Origin: Salegentibacter_A chungangensis
Lineage (GTDB): Bacteria > Bacteroidota > Bacteroidia > Flavobacteriales > Flavobacteriaceae
Length of the DNA stretch: 64,000 nucleotides
Direction of reading: 5' to 3'
Assembly: GCF_042678405.1 (NCBI RefSeq)
Contig: NZ_JBHTLI010000001.1
Location: forward strand, 248,001-312,000
Shown here: piece after piece, positions 25,321 to 34,415 of the stretch
How positions within the stretch are numbered: position 1 is the stretch's first letter
How the letters are laid out: the number at the start of each line of letters is the position of its first letter
The notes under the pieces: generated by a model
Databases searched by the model: none
Seen by the model: only the letters and a program-made list of their open reading frames with translations
Told to the model about the DNA's origin: nothing
Position numbers and translations under genes: made by a program

Positions 25321-27408
25321 ATGAACAATTCTCCACAGCGATATACCATTACGGCAGCACTGCCATATACCAACGGTCCCATTCATATTGGCCACCTTGC
25401 AGGGGTTTATGTACCTGCAGATATCTATGCCCGGTTCTTAAGAATGCAGGGTAACGATGTAGCCTTTGTTTGCGGAAGTGATGAGCACGGCGTGCCTATC
25501 ACTATTAAAGCGAAAAAGGAAGGGGTAACTCCGCAGGAGATCGTAGACCGCTATGATGGAATTATAAAGCAGTCCTTTAAGGATTTTGGGGTTTCTTTCG
25601 ATAATTATTCAAGGACTTCTTCTGAAGTTCACCACAAGACCGCCTCAGAATTCTTTAAAAAGATGTACGAGAACGGCAAGTTCATCGAGGAAACCACCAA
25701 GCAGCTTTATGACGAAGAAGCAGGACAGTTCCTGGCCGATCGTTTTGTGACGGGAACCTGCCCTAAATGCGGAAACGACGAGGCTTACGGAGACCAGTGT
25801 GAGAGCTGCGGAACCTCATTAAATGCTACAGATCTTATCAACCCGAAATCGGCAATTACCGGTGCCGTTCCTACTTTAAAGGAAACAAGACACTGGTTCC
25901 TGCCTTTGGATCAATATGAAGGCTTCCTGAAAGAATGGATCCTGGAAGGGCATAAAAAAGACTGGAAAAGCAATGTTTACGGACAGGTGAAATCCTGGAT
26001 AGACGACGGGCTTCGTGCCCGTGCCGTAACCCGTGACCTGGATTGGGGAATCCCGGTTCCGGTAGAAGGCGCTGACGGAAAAGTGCTTTATGTTTGGTTC
26101 GATGCACCAATAGGTTACATCTCTTCCACTAAAGAATGGGCAGAGCGCGAAGGTAAAGACTGGGAGCCCTACTGGAAAGACGAGAACACCAAGCTCATCC
26201 ATTTTATCGGGAAAGACAATATCGTATTCCACTGTATCATCTTCCCTGTAATGCTGAAGGCACACGGAGATTATATTTTACCACAGAATGTACCGGCCAA
26301 CGAATTCCTTAATCTCGAAGGCAAGAAACTATCCACCTCCAAGAACTGGGCGGTTTGGTTACACGAATATCTTGAAGACTTCCCTGGCCAGCAGGATGTT
26401 TTGCGTTACGTGCTTACGGCCAATGCGCCCGAAGCCAAGGATAACGACTTTACCTGGAAAGATTTCCAGGCGAGAAACAATAACGAACTGGTTGCCATTT
26501 TCGGGAATTTCATAAACCGTGTGGTGGTGCTTACCAACAAATACTACAACGGAATTGTCCCTGAGCCGAATGAATATTCTGATGTAGACAAAGAGACCAT
26601 TGCAGAACTCAAAGCTTATCCCGCAGTGATAGCCAGCTCTATTGAAAAATACCGCTTCAGGGAAGCACAGGGAGAATTGATGAATCTTGCGCGTTTAGGG
26701 AATAAGTACCTGGCAGATGAAGAGCCCTGGAAACTCATCAAGACCGATGAGGAACGTGTAAAAACAATCATGTATGTAGCCCTGCAGATCGCTTCGGCCC
26801 TGGCTACTTTAAGTGAACCATTCCTGCCTTTCACTTCTGAAAAGCTGAAGGGAATGTTGAAGTTCACCGATAAAGAATCCAACCTCAACGAGGGAGAGAA
26901 TTCTCAGTGGGATAAGATCACGACCCGGGAAGCCTTGCTTCCGGCAGGGCACCAGATAGGAAAAGCAGAATTGTTATTCAGCAAAATTGAAGACTCACAA
27001 ATACAGGAACAATTGGATAAACTGGAAGCTACAAAGACTGCTAATGCAGCTGAGAAGAATAACGTAGAACCTCAAAAGGAAACCGCCACTTTTGACGATT
27101 TCACAAAAATGGACCTGAGAGTGGGTAAGATCATAGAGGCCCAAAAAATGCCGAAGACCAAAAAGCTGATGGTTTTAAAGGTCGATACCGGTCTGGATAC
27201 CCGTACCGTGGTTTCAGGGATCGCCGAGCATTTTAAAGCTGAAGACATCATCGGGAAAAAAGTGACCGTACTTGTGAACCTTGCCCCAAGAAAATTAAGA
27301 GGTGTGGAAAGCGAAGGGATGATCCTGATGACCGAGAATGCCGAAGGAAAACTCGTGTTCGTCAATCCCGACGAAGACGGCGTGGAAAGCGGAACCACCA
27401 TCAATTAA
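25321..27408 (+). CDS. metG: Methionyl-tRNA synthetase
   Basis: This 695-residue class I synthetase charges tRNA-Met. The HIGH motif is at 22-25, the KMSKS loop reads KLSTS, and a zinc knuckle carries CPKC and CESC. The C-terminal 110 residues form an EMAP-II-like tRNA-binding domain (from about DDFTKMDLRVGKI to the end), which makes this the long dimeric form. The upstream region contains TACCTTTA, one base off the -7 consensus. A terminator follows the stop codon closely. Confidence 0.97.
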   Translation: MNNSPQRYTITAALPYTNGPIHIGHLAGVYVPADIYARFLRMQGNDVAFVCGSDEHGVPITIKAKKEGVTPQEIVDRYDGIIKQSFKDFGVSFDNYSRTSSEVHHKTASEFFKKMYENGKFIEETTKQLYDEEAGQFLADRFVTGTCPKCGNDEAYGDQCESCGTSLNATDLINPKSAITGAVPTLKETRHWFLPLDQYEGFLKEWILEGHKKDWKSNVYGQVKSWIDDGLRARAVTRDLDWGIPVPVEGADGKVLYVWFDAPIGYISSTKEWAEREGKDWEPYWKDENTKLIHFIGKDNIVFHCIIFPVMLKAHGDYILPQNVPANEFLNLEGKKLSTSKNWAVWLHEYLEDFPGQQDVLRYVLTANAPEAKDNDFTWKDFQARNNNELVAIFGNFINRVVVLTNKYYNGIVPEPNEYSDVDKETIAELKAYPAVIASSIEKYRFREAQGELMNLARLGNKYLADEEPWKLIKTDEERVKTIMYVALQIASALATLSEPFLPFTSEKLKGMLKFTDKESNLNEGENSQWDKITTREALLPAGHQIGKAELLFSKIEDSQIQEQLDKLEATKTANAAEKNNVEPQKETATFDDFTKMDLRVGKIIEAQKMPKTKKLMVLKVDTGLDTRTVVSGIAEHFKAEDIIGKKVTVLVNLAPRKLRGVESEGMILMTENAEGKLVFVNPDEDGVESGTTIN

Positions 27409-27414
27409 ATAACT

Positions 27415-27444
27415 AACCTCACAGCAATTCTGTGAGGTTTTTTC
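27415..27444 (+). terminator. Intrinsic terminator after metG
   Basis: AACCTCACAG and CTGTGAGGTT form a perfect 10-bp stem with a 5-nt loop, then a run of Ts. It ends only about 11 nt before the next start codon. Confidence 0.88.
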
Positions 27445-27454
27445 TTTTACAGAA

Positions 27455-28357
27455 ATGCTCAAGATTGCTTACCATCCCATTTATAAGCACCCGCTCCCGG
27501 AAGGACATCGTTTCCCGATGGAGAAATATGAGCTTTTGCCAAAACAACTCTTACATGAGGGCACCTGCAGGGAAGAGAATTTCTTTCAGCCTGAAATTCC
27601 CGCAGACGAACCTATTTTAGCCGTTCACGATGCAGATTATGTACGAAGACTTAAAGCCCTGGAACTTGACAGGCGTGAAATAAGGAAAACAGGCTTTCCC
27701 CTTTCCGAAGAACTCGTAAATCGGGAGGTCATCATTGCCGACGGGACCATAAAATGCTGCCATTACGCCCTGGAAAACGGAATTTCCTTCAATATCGCGG
27801 GGGGTACACATCACGCCTATTCCAACCGTGGGGAAGCCTTTTGCCTGCTGAACGACCAGGCGATCGCTGCCCGTTATCTTCAACAAAAAAACCTGGCAAA
27901 AAAGATCCTGATCGTAGACCTGGATGTGCACCAGGGAAACGGAACGGCAGAGATCTTTGAAACTGACCCTTCAGTCTTTACCTTTTCTATGCACGGCAAG
28001 GGTAATTATCCGTTCAAAAAAGAAAAGTCTGACCTGGATATTGAAGTTCCTGACGGAACCGGAGATGAAGAATATCTTCGAATATTAAAGAACCGCCTGC
28101 CTGAACTTATAGAACAGGAAAAACCGGATTTTATTTTTTACCTCAGCGGAGTGGATATCCTGGAAACCGACAAACTTGGAAGGCTTTCCTGTACCATTAA
28201 AGGCAGTAAGGAGCGGGACAGGTTCGTACTGCAAACCTGCCACGACCTGGACATTCCCGTTCAATGCAGTATGGGTGGCGGATATTCCGCCGATATAAAA
28301 GCCATAATTGAAGCCCACGCCAATACCTACAGGCTGGCACAGGAGATCTACTTTTAA
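27455..28357 (+). CDS. Histone deacetylase family protein
   Basis: This 300-residue protein belongs to the arginase/deacetylase superfamily, zinc enzymes that remove acetyl groups from lysine, polyamines or small amides. The active-site pair His119-His120 (GGTHHAY) and the zinc ligands Asp155-x-Asp157-x-His159 within DLDVHQGNGTAEIF are present. A later GVDILETDKLGRL block supplies the third ligand. The natural substrate in bacteria is usually not histone and is unknown here. It begins just after the metG terminator. Confidence 0.9.
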   Translation: MLKIAYHPIYKHPLPEGHRFPMEKYELLPKQLLHEGTCREENFFQPEIPADEPILAVHDADYVRRLKALELDRREIRKTGFPLSEELVNREVIIADGTIKCCHYALENGISFNIAGGTHHAYSNRGEAFCLLNDQAIAARYLQQKNLAKKILIVDLDVHQGNGTAEIFETDPSVFTFSMHGKGNYPFKKEKSDLDIEVPDGTGDEEYLRILKNRLPELIEQEKPDFIFYLSGVDILETDKLGRLSCTIKGSKERDRFVLQTCHDLDIPVQCSMGGGYSADIKAIIEAHANTYRLAQEIYF

Positions 28358-28477
28358 CTTTACTTCATTTTTCCACCAGCTCTGTTTCATATTCCCAAAC
28401 AGCTGATTTTTAAAAATATAAATCACTATATTTAACATCCTCCCTACAGCCATATTAATTTAAACCTATTTTTTATT

Positions 28478-31258
28478 ATGAAAAGATTGATTTTTCTGTT
28501 TCTGGCTGTCTTGTACTGCCCTTTTATGAATGCTCAGGACTTTGAGTTCAAAGCTAATGAAATTAACATAGATTACGAGAAATTCGTGCTTCCCAACGGG
28601 CTTACCCTGCTGGTACACGAAGACCATAAGGCGCCTATTGTTGCCGTAAACGTTTGGTATCACGTAGGATCCAAAAATGAGAAACCCGGAAAAAGCGGGT
28701 TCGCCCACCTCTTTGAGCATTTAATGTTCAACGGAAGTGAGAATTTCAATGATGATTACTTCCAGGCCCTGGAAAGTATTGGCGGAACCGACCTGAACGG
28801 AACTACAAATACCGACAGGACCAATTACTTCCAGAATGTTCCCGTTGCTGCCCTGGATCAGGTGCTGTTCCTTGAGTCAGACAGAATGGGACACCTGCTT
28901 GGCGCCATTGACCAGGAAAAACTGGATGAACAGCGCGGTGTTGTCCAAAATGAAAAGCGCCAGGGAGAGAATCAGCCTTACGGCCGCCAGTGGGATCTTT
29001 TGACCAAGGCTATGTATCCTAAAGGTCATCCCTACTCCTGGACGGTGATCGGCGAAATGGAAGACCTTAACGCAGCTTCTCTTGAAGATGTGCACGAATG
29101 GTTCAAATCCTATTATGGAGCTGCAAATGCCGTTCTTTCTATTGCAGGAGATATAGAAGCTGAAGAAGTACACAAGAAAGTAATTAAGTATTTTGGGGAT
29201 ATCCCGGCGGGTCCAACCATTGCCAGGCAGGAAGTGAACATCCCAACCCATAATGAGGATACTTACCAGGTTTATGAAGACAGAGTTCCGGAAACGCGGA
29301 TAGTATACGCCTGGAACACCCCTCAGTACGGCTCCCGAGAAGATATACATTTCGACCTAATTTCAGCCATATTAAGCAGCGGGAAGAATTCAAGGCTATA
29401 CAAGAAACTGATCTATGAAGATCAGACAGCCAGCAGCGCTTATGCTTACCAGGCTTCCGGAGAGATTGCCAGCCGTTTTATAGTTCAGACTAATGTGAAG
29501 CCGGGAGAGGATAGTGAAAAAGTAAGAGAGACTATTCTGAATGAGCTCGATAATTTCATTAAGAACGGACCAACCGAAGCCGAGTTGAAAAGGGTAAAAG
29601 CTGAGTATTTTGCCAATTTCATTAAAGGCCTTGAAAGAATTGGAGGTTTTGGAGGCGTTTCAGATATCCTGGCTTCCAATCAAACCTACCACGGAAATCC
29701 GGAGCATTACAAGAAAGTCCTGAAGTATGTAGAAAACGCTACTACTGCAGATCTTAAGGCTACCGCCCAGAAATGGCTTAACAGAGGAAAACATACGCTT
29801 ATTGCCAGGCCGTATCCTGAATACGAAACCGTAGCCAGCGATATTGACAGGACTAAATTACCTGAAGTAGGAGAAGCTAAAAAAGCGAAATTCCCTGATT
29901 TGCAAAGAACGGAACTATCAAACGGTCTAAAGGTGGTTTTGGCAAAAAGAGAAGGTGTCCCTACTATAGTGATGGACCTTATGATAAATGCCGGGTATAA
30001 ATCTGACCACTTGGCTAGTGCCGGTACTGCCGCTCTTGCAATGGATCTTATGGATGAAGGAACCAAGGACCTAAATTCTCTTCAGATAAGCGAAAAACTT
30101 CAGTTGCTGGGTGCTGACCTTTACACTTATTCAGATCAGGATATCTCAAATGTTTATATGAATACTTTAAAACCAAGCCTGGATGCCAGTCTTGATCTCT
30201 TTGCTGATGTGATCCTGAACCCTTCCTTTCCGCAGAAAGAATTCGAAAGATTAAAAGCTGAACAGCTAAACGACATCAAAAGGGAGAAGTCACAACCTAT
30301 AGCAATGGCTCTTAGAGTGATAAACCCTTATCTTTACGGAAAGGATCACCCTTATGGAAATCCATATACCGGAACCGGATACGAAGAGAATGTAAAAGAA
30401 CTCACTCGTGAGGATGCGGTAAATTTTTATGACACCTGGGTAAAACCTAATAACGCTACACTTATCGTCACCGGAGATGTGGAAATGAGTGAACTTAAAG
30501 CTAAACTGGAGAAGTCCTTAGGGAAATGGAAGCAGGCCGAAGTGCCTGAAATCACATTCCCTGAACCAAAAACGGCTTCAAAAAACACATTGTATCTAAT
30601 AGACAGGCCCGAATCTCAGCAATCTATAATCCTTGCCGGTTACCTTACCGACAAGTACGGTGAGCAATCAGAAATTGCCGTACAGCAAATGATGAATATC
30701 CTTGGAGGGGAATTTACCTCCAGGATCAATATGAACCTGAGGGAAGACAAACACTGGGCATATGGTGCGGGAGGTTTTGTAATGGGAACTCAGGATCTGC
30801 GCCCATTTATAGTTTATGCGCCTGTACAAACCGACAAGTCGGCTGAATCTGTAAGTGAGATCCGTAAAGAGCTAAGTGAATTTATAGGAACCCGCCCGGC
30901 AACCAATGAAGAAGTAGCCAAGGTAAAGACCAATCAGGTATTAAAGCTACCGGGGCAATGGGAGACCAACTCCTCAGTGAACAACTCACTTTACAACCTT
31001 GTAAAATATGGCCTTCCGGACGATTATTATCAAACTTTCGATTCTGAGGTAAGAGGGCTTAGCCTTGAAGAGGTTCAGAAGGTAAGCCAAAAAATGGTGA
31101 AACCGGAAGAAGTTAACTGGTTCATCGTTGGAGATAAAGCTGAAATCTCAGATAAACTGGAAGAACTTGGTTTTGATGAGATCATAGAAATTGATGCCGA
31201 CGGAAATAAGATCACGCCAGATGCAATGCAGGAGACTTCTGTAGAAATGAAACAATAG
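28478..31258 (+). CDS. M16 family zinc protease (insulinase-like), two-domain
   Basis: This 926-residue protein has a signal peptide ending in NAQ and two M16 halves (about 30-450 and 480-900). The inverted zinc motif HLFEH is at residues 77-81 in the first half. The second half lacks it, as is usual, and serves as the inactive partner that closes the chamber. The cellular location is therefore periplasmic. Such enzymes degrade peptides, for example signal or transit peptides. The downstream hairpin marks the end of a single-gene unit. Confidence 0.93.
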   Translation: MKRLIFLFLAVLYCPFMNAQDFEFKANEINIDYEKFVLPNGLTLLVHEDHKAPIVAVNVWYHVGSKNEKPGKSGFAHLFEHLMFNGSENFNDDYFQALESIGGTDLNGTTNTDRTNYFQNVPVAALDQVLFLESDRMGHLLGAIDQEKLDEQRGVVQNEKRQGENQPYGRQWDLLTKAMYPKGHPYSWTVIGEMEDLNAASLEDVHEWFKSYYGAANAVLSIAGDIEAEEVHKKVIKYFGDIPAGPTIARQEVNIPTHNEDTYQVYEDRVPETRIVYAWNTPQYGSREDIHFDLISAILSSGKNSRLYKKLIYEDQTASSAYAYQASGEIASRFIVQTNVKPGEDSEKVRETILNELDNFIKNGPTEAELKRVKAEYFANFIKGLERIGGFGGVSDILASNQTYHGNPEHYKKVLKYVENATTADLKATAQKWLNRGKHTLIARPYPEYETVASDIDRTKLPEVGEAKKAKFPDLQRTELSNGLKVVLAKREGVPTIVMDLMINAGYKSDHLASAGTAALAMDLMDEGTKDLNSLQISEKLQLLGADLYTYSDQDISNVYMNTLKPSLDASLDLFADVILNPSFPQKEFERLKAEQLNDIKREKSQPIAMALRVINPYLYGKDHPYGNPYTGTGYEENVKELTREDAVNFYDTWVKPNNATLIVTGDVEMSELKAKLEKSLGKWKQAEVPEITFPEPKTASKNTLYLIDRPESQQSIILAGYLTDKYGEQSEIAVQQMMNILGGEFTSRINMNLREDKHWAYGAGGFVMGTQDLRPFIVYAPVQTDKSAESVSEIRKELSEFIGTRPATNEEVAKVKTNQVLKLPGQWETNSSVNNSLYNLVKYGLPDDYYQTFDSEVRGLSLEEVQKVSQKMVKPEEVNWFIVGDKAEISDKLEELGFDEIIEIDADGNKITPDAMQETSVEMKQ

Positions 31259-31278
31259 AGATATTGCTCATCTTGATA

Positions 31279-31309
31279 AAAATCCCGCCAAAAATGACGG
31301 GATTTTTTT
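31279..31309 (+). terminator. Intrinsic terminator after the M16 protease
   Basis: AAAATCCCG and CGGGATTTTT pair over 8-9 bp with a 10-nt loop, and a T-tract follows. Confidence 0.8.
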
Positions 31310-31343
31310 ATTCAGAGAATTCAAATTCGTATGTTTCAGACTT

Positions 31344-31982
31344 ATGACGAATGAAAAAGAAAACAAGGTCTGGTATGCGTGCTACGGCTCCAATCTTCTG
31401 AAAGAACGGTTTCAGTGCTATATAGAAGGAGGAACACCAAAGAATGCCAAACGAACCTATCCGGGTTGTACCGATAAGAATTTCAGCGGCATCTCGAAAC
31501 CCATCAGGATTCCGGGAGAACTTTACTTTGCCAAATCCTCTAAAACCTGGAGCGGAGGTGGTGCAGGCTTTATAAGAACAGAAACTTCAAACAAGGAAGA
31601 AACTCTTGGCAGGCGTTACCTGATAAGCGAGAAGCAATTCATAGAACTAGTACAACAGGAAATAAAGTTCGATGGGGAGTTTCATATCGACCTGGAGCAG
31701 GTAAAGCAAAATGGCTTTCTGGATATGGAAAACGGCTCGTGGTATGGGAAGATCATTTATTTGGCCGAATTGGAAGGCTGCCCGGTCTTCACTTTTACCA
31801 ATGAAGCTTACCTGGAAAAGGAGATCAATGCCCCACACCCCTTTTACCTCAAGATCATTATAGAAGGCCTGAAGGAAACCTATGGAATGGAGGAAACAGA
31901 GATTGAGAATTACCTGATATCCAAAAAAGGCATAAAAGGCTTTCCTATTTCGGAGGAATTAAAAGAGCTCATATCAGCTTAA
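31344..31982 (+). CDS. Gamma-glutamylcyclotransferase-like (AIG2/BtrG fold) protein
   Basis: This 212-residue cytoplasmic protein begins with a WYACYGSNL motif (YGSNL at 14-18), the hallmark of the gamma-glutamylcyclotransferase-like fold that binds gamma-glutamyl or similar amides. The central Gly-rich SGGGAGF block is also compatible. The C-terminal 60 residues form an added helical region. The real substrate is unknown. The assignment rests mainly on one motif, so it is only moderately secure. The gene stands alone. Confidence 0.6.
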   Translation: MTNEKENKVWYACYGSNLLKERFQCYIEGGTPKNAKRTYPGCTDKNFSGISKPIRIPGELYFAKSSKTWSGGGAGFIRTETSNKEETLGRRYLISEKQFIELVQQEIKFDGEFHIDLEQVKQNGFLDMENGSWYGKIIYLAELEGCPVFTFTNEAYLEKEINAPHPFYLKIIIEGLKETYGMEETEIENYLISKKGIKGFPISEELKELISA

Positions 31983-32005
31983 AAAATGCTGAACTCTTAA
32001 AAATA

Positions 32006-32031
32006 AAGATCCCGCCAGGAAGCGGGATCTT
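32006..32031. terminator. Bidirectional intrinsic terminator
   Basis: AAGATCCCGC and GCGGGATCTT form a perfect 10-bp stem around a 6-nt loop. The T-rich tail is better on the minus strand, where it ends the ssb transcript. Confidence 0.82.
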
Positions 32032-32047
32032 CCATTTTAACCAATCC

Positions 32048-32383
32048 TTATTTACTACCCATCAGTAACAGCTCACTGCAAACAACTTCGGTGATATATC
32101 TTTTCACCCCCTCCTTATCTTCATAACTACGACTGGTAAGTTTCCCTTCTATTCCTACTTCTTTTCCTTTAGGCACATAGCTCTCAATCAGATCTGCCGT
32201 CTTGCCCCAGGCAACCACGTTATGCCATTGCGTATCGGTTACCTTCTCTCCTTTTGCATTCTTGTAATGTTCGTTTGTGGCGATAGAGAATTTGGCCAGC
32301 TTCTTCCCTGATTCCAGGTTTACGATTTCAGGCTCGCTGCCTACGTGACCAATTAACTGTACTTTGTTTCTTAAAGTGCTCAT
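32048..32383 (-). CDS. ssb: Single-stranded DNA-binding protein, short form
   Basis: This 111-residue protein is an SSB OB-fold: the N-terminus has NKVQLIGHVGSEPEI, and the central TQWHNVVAWGKTADL and the Gly-Lys-Leu segment are typical. It stops right after the OB-fold (SELLLMGSK) and lacks the acidic, Phe-ending tail that recruits repair and replication partners. It may therefore be a secondary SSB beside a longer main copy elsewhere. A -7-like box lies about 50 nt upstream. Confidence 0.93.
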   Translation of the reverse strand: MSTLRNKVQLIGHVGSEPEIVNLESGKKLAKFSIATNEHYKNAKGEKVTDTQWHNVVAWGKTADLIESYVPKGKEVGIEGKLTSRSYEDKEGVKRYITEVVCSELLLMGSK

Positions 32384-32432
32384 AACTCAAATTTTAATTG
32401 CAGCTGAAAATCGTTAGTTCATTTCAACGGAA

Positions 32433-32440
32433 CAAACATA
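32433..32440 (-). promoter_or_regulatory. Putative -7 element of ssb
   Basis: On the minus strand this reads TATGTTTG, matching TAnnTTTG, 50 nt before the ssb ATG. No -33 box is clear. Confidence 0.38.
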
Positions 32441-32591
32441 GACCCGGCTTCAAATCTTATTCGGTTGGAAAGTATTTGTTTTCGTTTATTTTTATTTGTA
32501 AACGTTTGGAAACACTTATCAAAAGCCTGAATTTTCGTAATATTACAGCATTTCCGGGCAAAACCGGTCTCATATTAACCCATATTTAAAA

Positions 32592-33113
32592 ATGAAAAAA
32601 TATCTATACCTGTTTATACTTCTGTTTAGCTTCAGTAGTATTACAGCTCAAAACCCACTGGAAAAATTCGAATTTCTTATCGGCAACTGGCAGGGAGTTG
32701 AAAGCGGCGTGGCCGGAGACGGCATTGGCTTCAGAACCTATAATTGGGAACTGGGACAAAATTTCATCTTTGTAAAGAACCAGTCCACTTTTCCTAAAAC
32801 CGAGAAGAAACCGATGGGAGAGGTACATCGCGACATTGGGGTTTTTAGCTATAACCCGAATACCGAAAAATATATACTTCGCGAGTTTCACGTCGAGAAT
32901 TTTGTGAATATCTATGAGCTCGATACCGAACAAAGTTCCGGAGATAAACTGGTTTTCCTTACCCGTGAAATCGAGAACAATCCCGGAAACTGGAAAGCCA
33001 AGCTCATCCTTACCAAAACCGGGGAAGACAAGTTCACCGAGGAATTCCTTATCGCCACCAATGGCAAGGACTTCAAACCATTTTTAAAAAATGAATGGAC
33101 TAAGGTAAAATAA
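32592..33113 (+). CDS. Secreted protein, possibly lipocalin-like beta barrel
   Basis: This 173-residue protein has a signal peptide ending in ITAQ. The mature part begins with FEFLIGNWQG and runs as alternating beta segments, a pattern seen in DUF1579 and heme-binding beta-barrel families. The exact family is uncertain and no binding residues can be named. The next gene starts 2 nt after its stop, so they are probably cotranslated. Confidence 0.7.
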   Translation: MKKYLYLFILLFSFSSITAQNPLEKFEFLIGNWQGVESGVAGDGIGFRTYNWELGQNFIFVKNQSTFPKTEKKPMGEVHRDIGVFSYNPNTEKYILREFHVENFVNIYELDTEQSSGDKLVFLTREIENNPGNWKAKLILTKTGEDKFTEEFLIATNGKDFKPFLKNEWTKVK

Positions 33114-33115
33114 AT

Positions 33116-33433
33116 ATGATCGCCACTACCCCCATCCCGCCCTACTATGCAGTGATCTTTACTTCAGTGAGAAAAGATGAGGATCCTGAATATTCAGAAA
33201 TGTCCGAGCTGATGCTGGAGTTAGCAAAAGAACAATCCGGATTTCTTGGGGTTGAATCGGCAAGGGAAGATGTGGGGATTACTGTCTCCTACTGGCGAGA
33301 CACAGAATCCATAAAGAACTGGAAAAAACATACAGATCATTTCCTGGCCCAGAAAAAAGGAAGAGAGCAATGGTATAAACTGTACAAAGTGCGAATCGCC
33401 AAAGTGGAACGGGAATACGGATTCGGGAAGTAA
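33116..33433 (+). CDS. Antibiotic biosynthesis monooxygenase (ABM) domain protein
   Basis: This 105-residue protein is a single ABM (dimeric alpha/beta barrel) domain. The features are an N-terminal YYAVIFTSVR strand, a helix ending in SGFLGVESARED and the YWRDTESIKNWKKH block. Small proteins of this family are cofactor-free oxygenases, heme-degrading enzymes or proteins of unknown role. Nothing here fixes the substrate. It starts 2 nt after the preceding secreted-protein gene. Confidence 0.85.
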   Translation: MIATTPIPPYYAVIFTSVRKDEDPEYSEMSELMLELAKEQSGFLGVESAREDVGITVSYWRDTESIKNWKKHTDHFLAQKKGREQWYKLYKVRIAKVEREYGFGK

Positions 33434-33475
33434 CCCGCTAAAATACTGTATTAAACAATTTCGCTATATTTAATT

Positions 33476-33823
33476 ATGCAAAAAACCTGTTTGGAATGTG
33501 GCGAGAAGATCGTGGGACGCACAGATAAGAAGTTCTGCAGCGATTACTGCCGCAATTCCTATCATAATAAGATCAATAAAGACGCTAAGAACCTCATCAG
33601 GAATGTCAACAATCAACTACGTAAGAATTACAGGATCCTGGAAAGTCTGAACCCAAACGACAAAACAAAAGCCAGCAAATCTAAATTACTGGCCAAGGGT
33701 TTTAGTTTCGAATACTTTACAAGCATCTACACCACCAAAACCGGCAATGTATACTACTTTGTATATGATCAGGGTTATCTTCCGCTGGAAAATGATTTCT
33801 ATGCCCTGGTAAGGCGAAATTAG
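33476..33823 (+). CDS. Small zinc-ribbon protein (DUF2116-like)
   Basis: This 115-residue protein starts with a four-Cys zinc ribbon (CLECGEKI and FCSDYCRNSYH, residues 5-29), followed by a basic helix and a C-terminal beta-rich part. The zinc ribbon with FCSDYCRN resembles DUF2116 proteins. The basic character after it suggests nucleic-acid contact, but the role is unknown. Its stop codon overlaps that of the convergent CBS gene in a shared TTAG. Confidence 0.72.
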   Translation: MQKTCLECGEKIVGRTDKKFCSDYCRNSYHNKINKDAKNLIRNVNNQLRKNYRILESLNPNDKTKASKSKLLAKGFSFEYFTSIYTTKTGNVYYFVYDQGYLPLENDFYALVRRN

Positions 33824-34287
33824 AGGTGCCAGTTCGAAGCTTTCAGGTTGAGTGCAGCACGTAAGACATCCCGCTGACTTATTTGCCCAACGAGAATCCC
33901 TTCTTCCACAATAGGAAATCTTCGGAATTTAAGTTCAATGAATTTTTTCGCCGCATCCAAAACATTCATATTTCCGTCTATGGTCTTTACGTTACAGGTC
34001 ATATGTTTACCTACACTGTTCTCATCCATTGGCATATTATAATACCGGCTATCAGAAATATGCTTCAGGCAATCGCCTTCAGAAATCACCCCGAGCAGCC
34101 TGTTCTTTTCATCGACCACACAACCGCCGGAAATCCCGTGTTTGATAAGCTTCTCAATAGCATCTTTAATATCTTCATTTTCCCTGAAGGTAATTAAGGA
34201 AGTACTCATATAGTCTTTTACCAAAATTGGTTCGCTGGCCGGCTTCTCCGGTTCCGCTCGCTTGCCCTGAAAACTTTTGATACCCAT
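33820..34287 (-). CDS. Tandem CBS-domain protein
   Basis: This 155-residue protein consists of two CBS domains (about 22-80 and 92-150) after a short basic leader. CBS pairs bind adenosyl nucleotides and act as sensors. With no fused catalytic domain, it probably regulates another protein. A -7-like box lies about 40 nt upstream. It converges on the zinc-ribbon gene with a 4-nt tail overlap. Confidence 0.88.
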   Translation of the reverse strand: MGIKSFQGKRAEPEKPASEPILVKDYMSTSLITFRENEDIKDAIEKLIKHGISGGCVVDEKNRLLGVISEGDCLKHISDSRYYNMPMDENSVGKHMTCNVKTIDGNMNVLDAAKKFIELKFRRFPIVEEGILVGQISQRDVLRAALNLKASNWHL

Positions 34288-34325
34288 ATCCCTGATATTT
34301 TGAATGTTACGTTACTAAATATAAT

Positions 34326-34333
34326 CAAAATTA
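34326..34333 (-). promoter_or_regulatory. Putative -7 element of the CBS gene
   Basis: On the minus strand this is TAATTTTG, matching TAnnTTTG, 39 nt before the ATG. No convincing -33 element is seen. Confidence 0.35.
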
Positions 34334-34415
34334 GACGAACGCTAAAGCAGCTAAAAAATATTCTGCTATAAAATAAATCTTAAGTAATTTTAGAAAACCT
34401 AATCAATCCCATCTT

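Noticed and set aside
27455..28357. Idea of a chromatin-modification system around the histone-deacetylase-family gene
   Set aside because: Neighbours are metG and an M16 protease, there is no acetyltransferase or histone-like gene, and bacterial members often act on small molecules.
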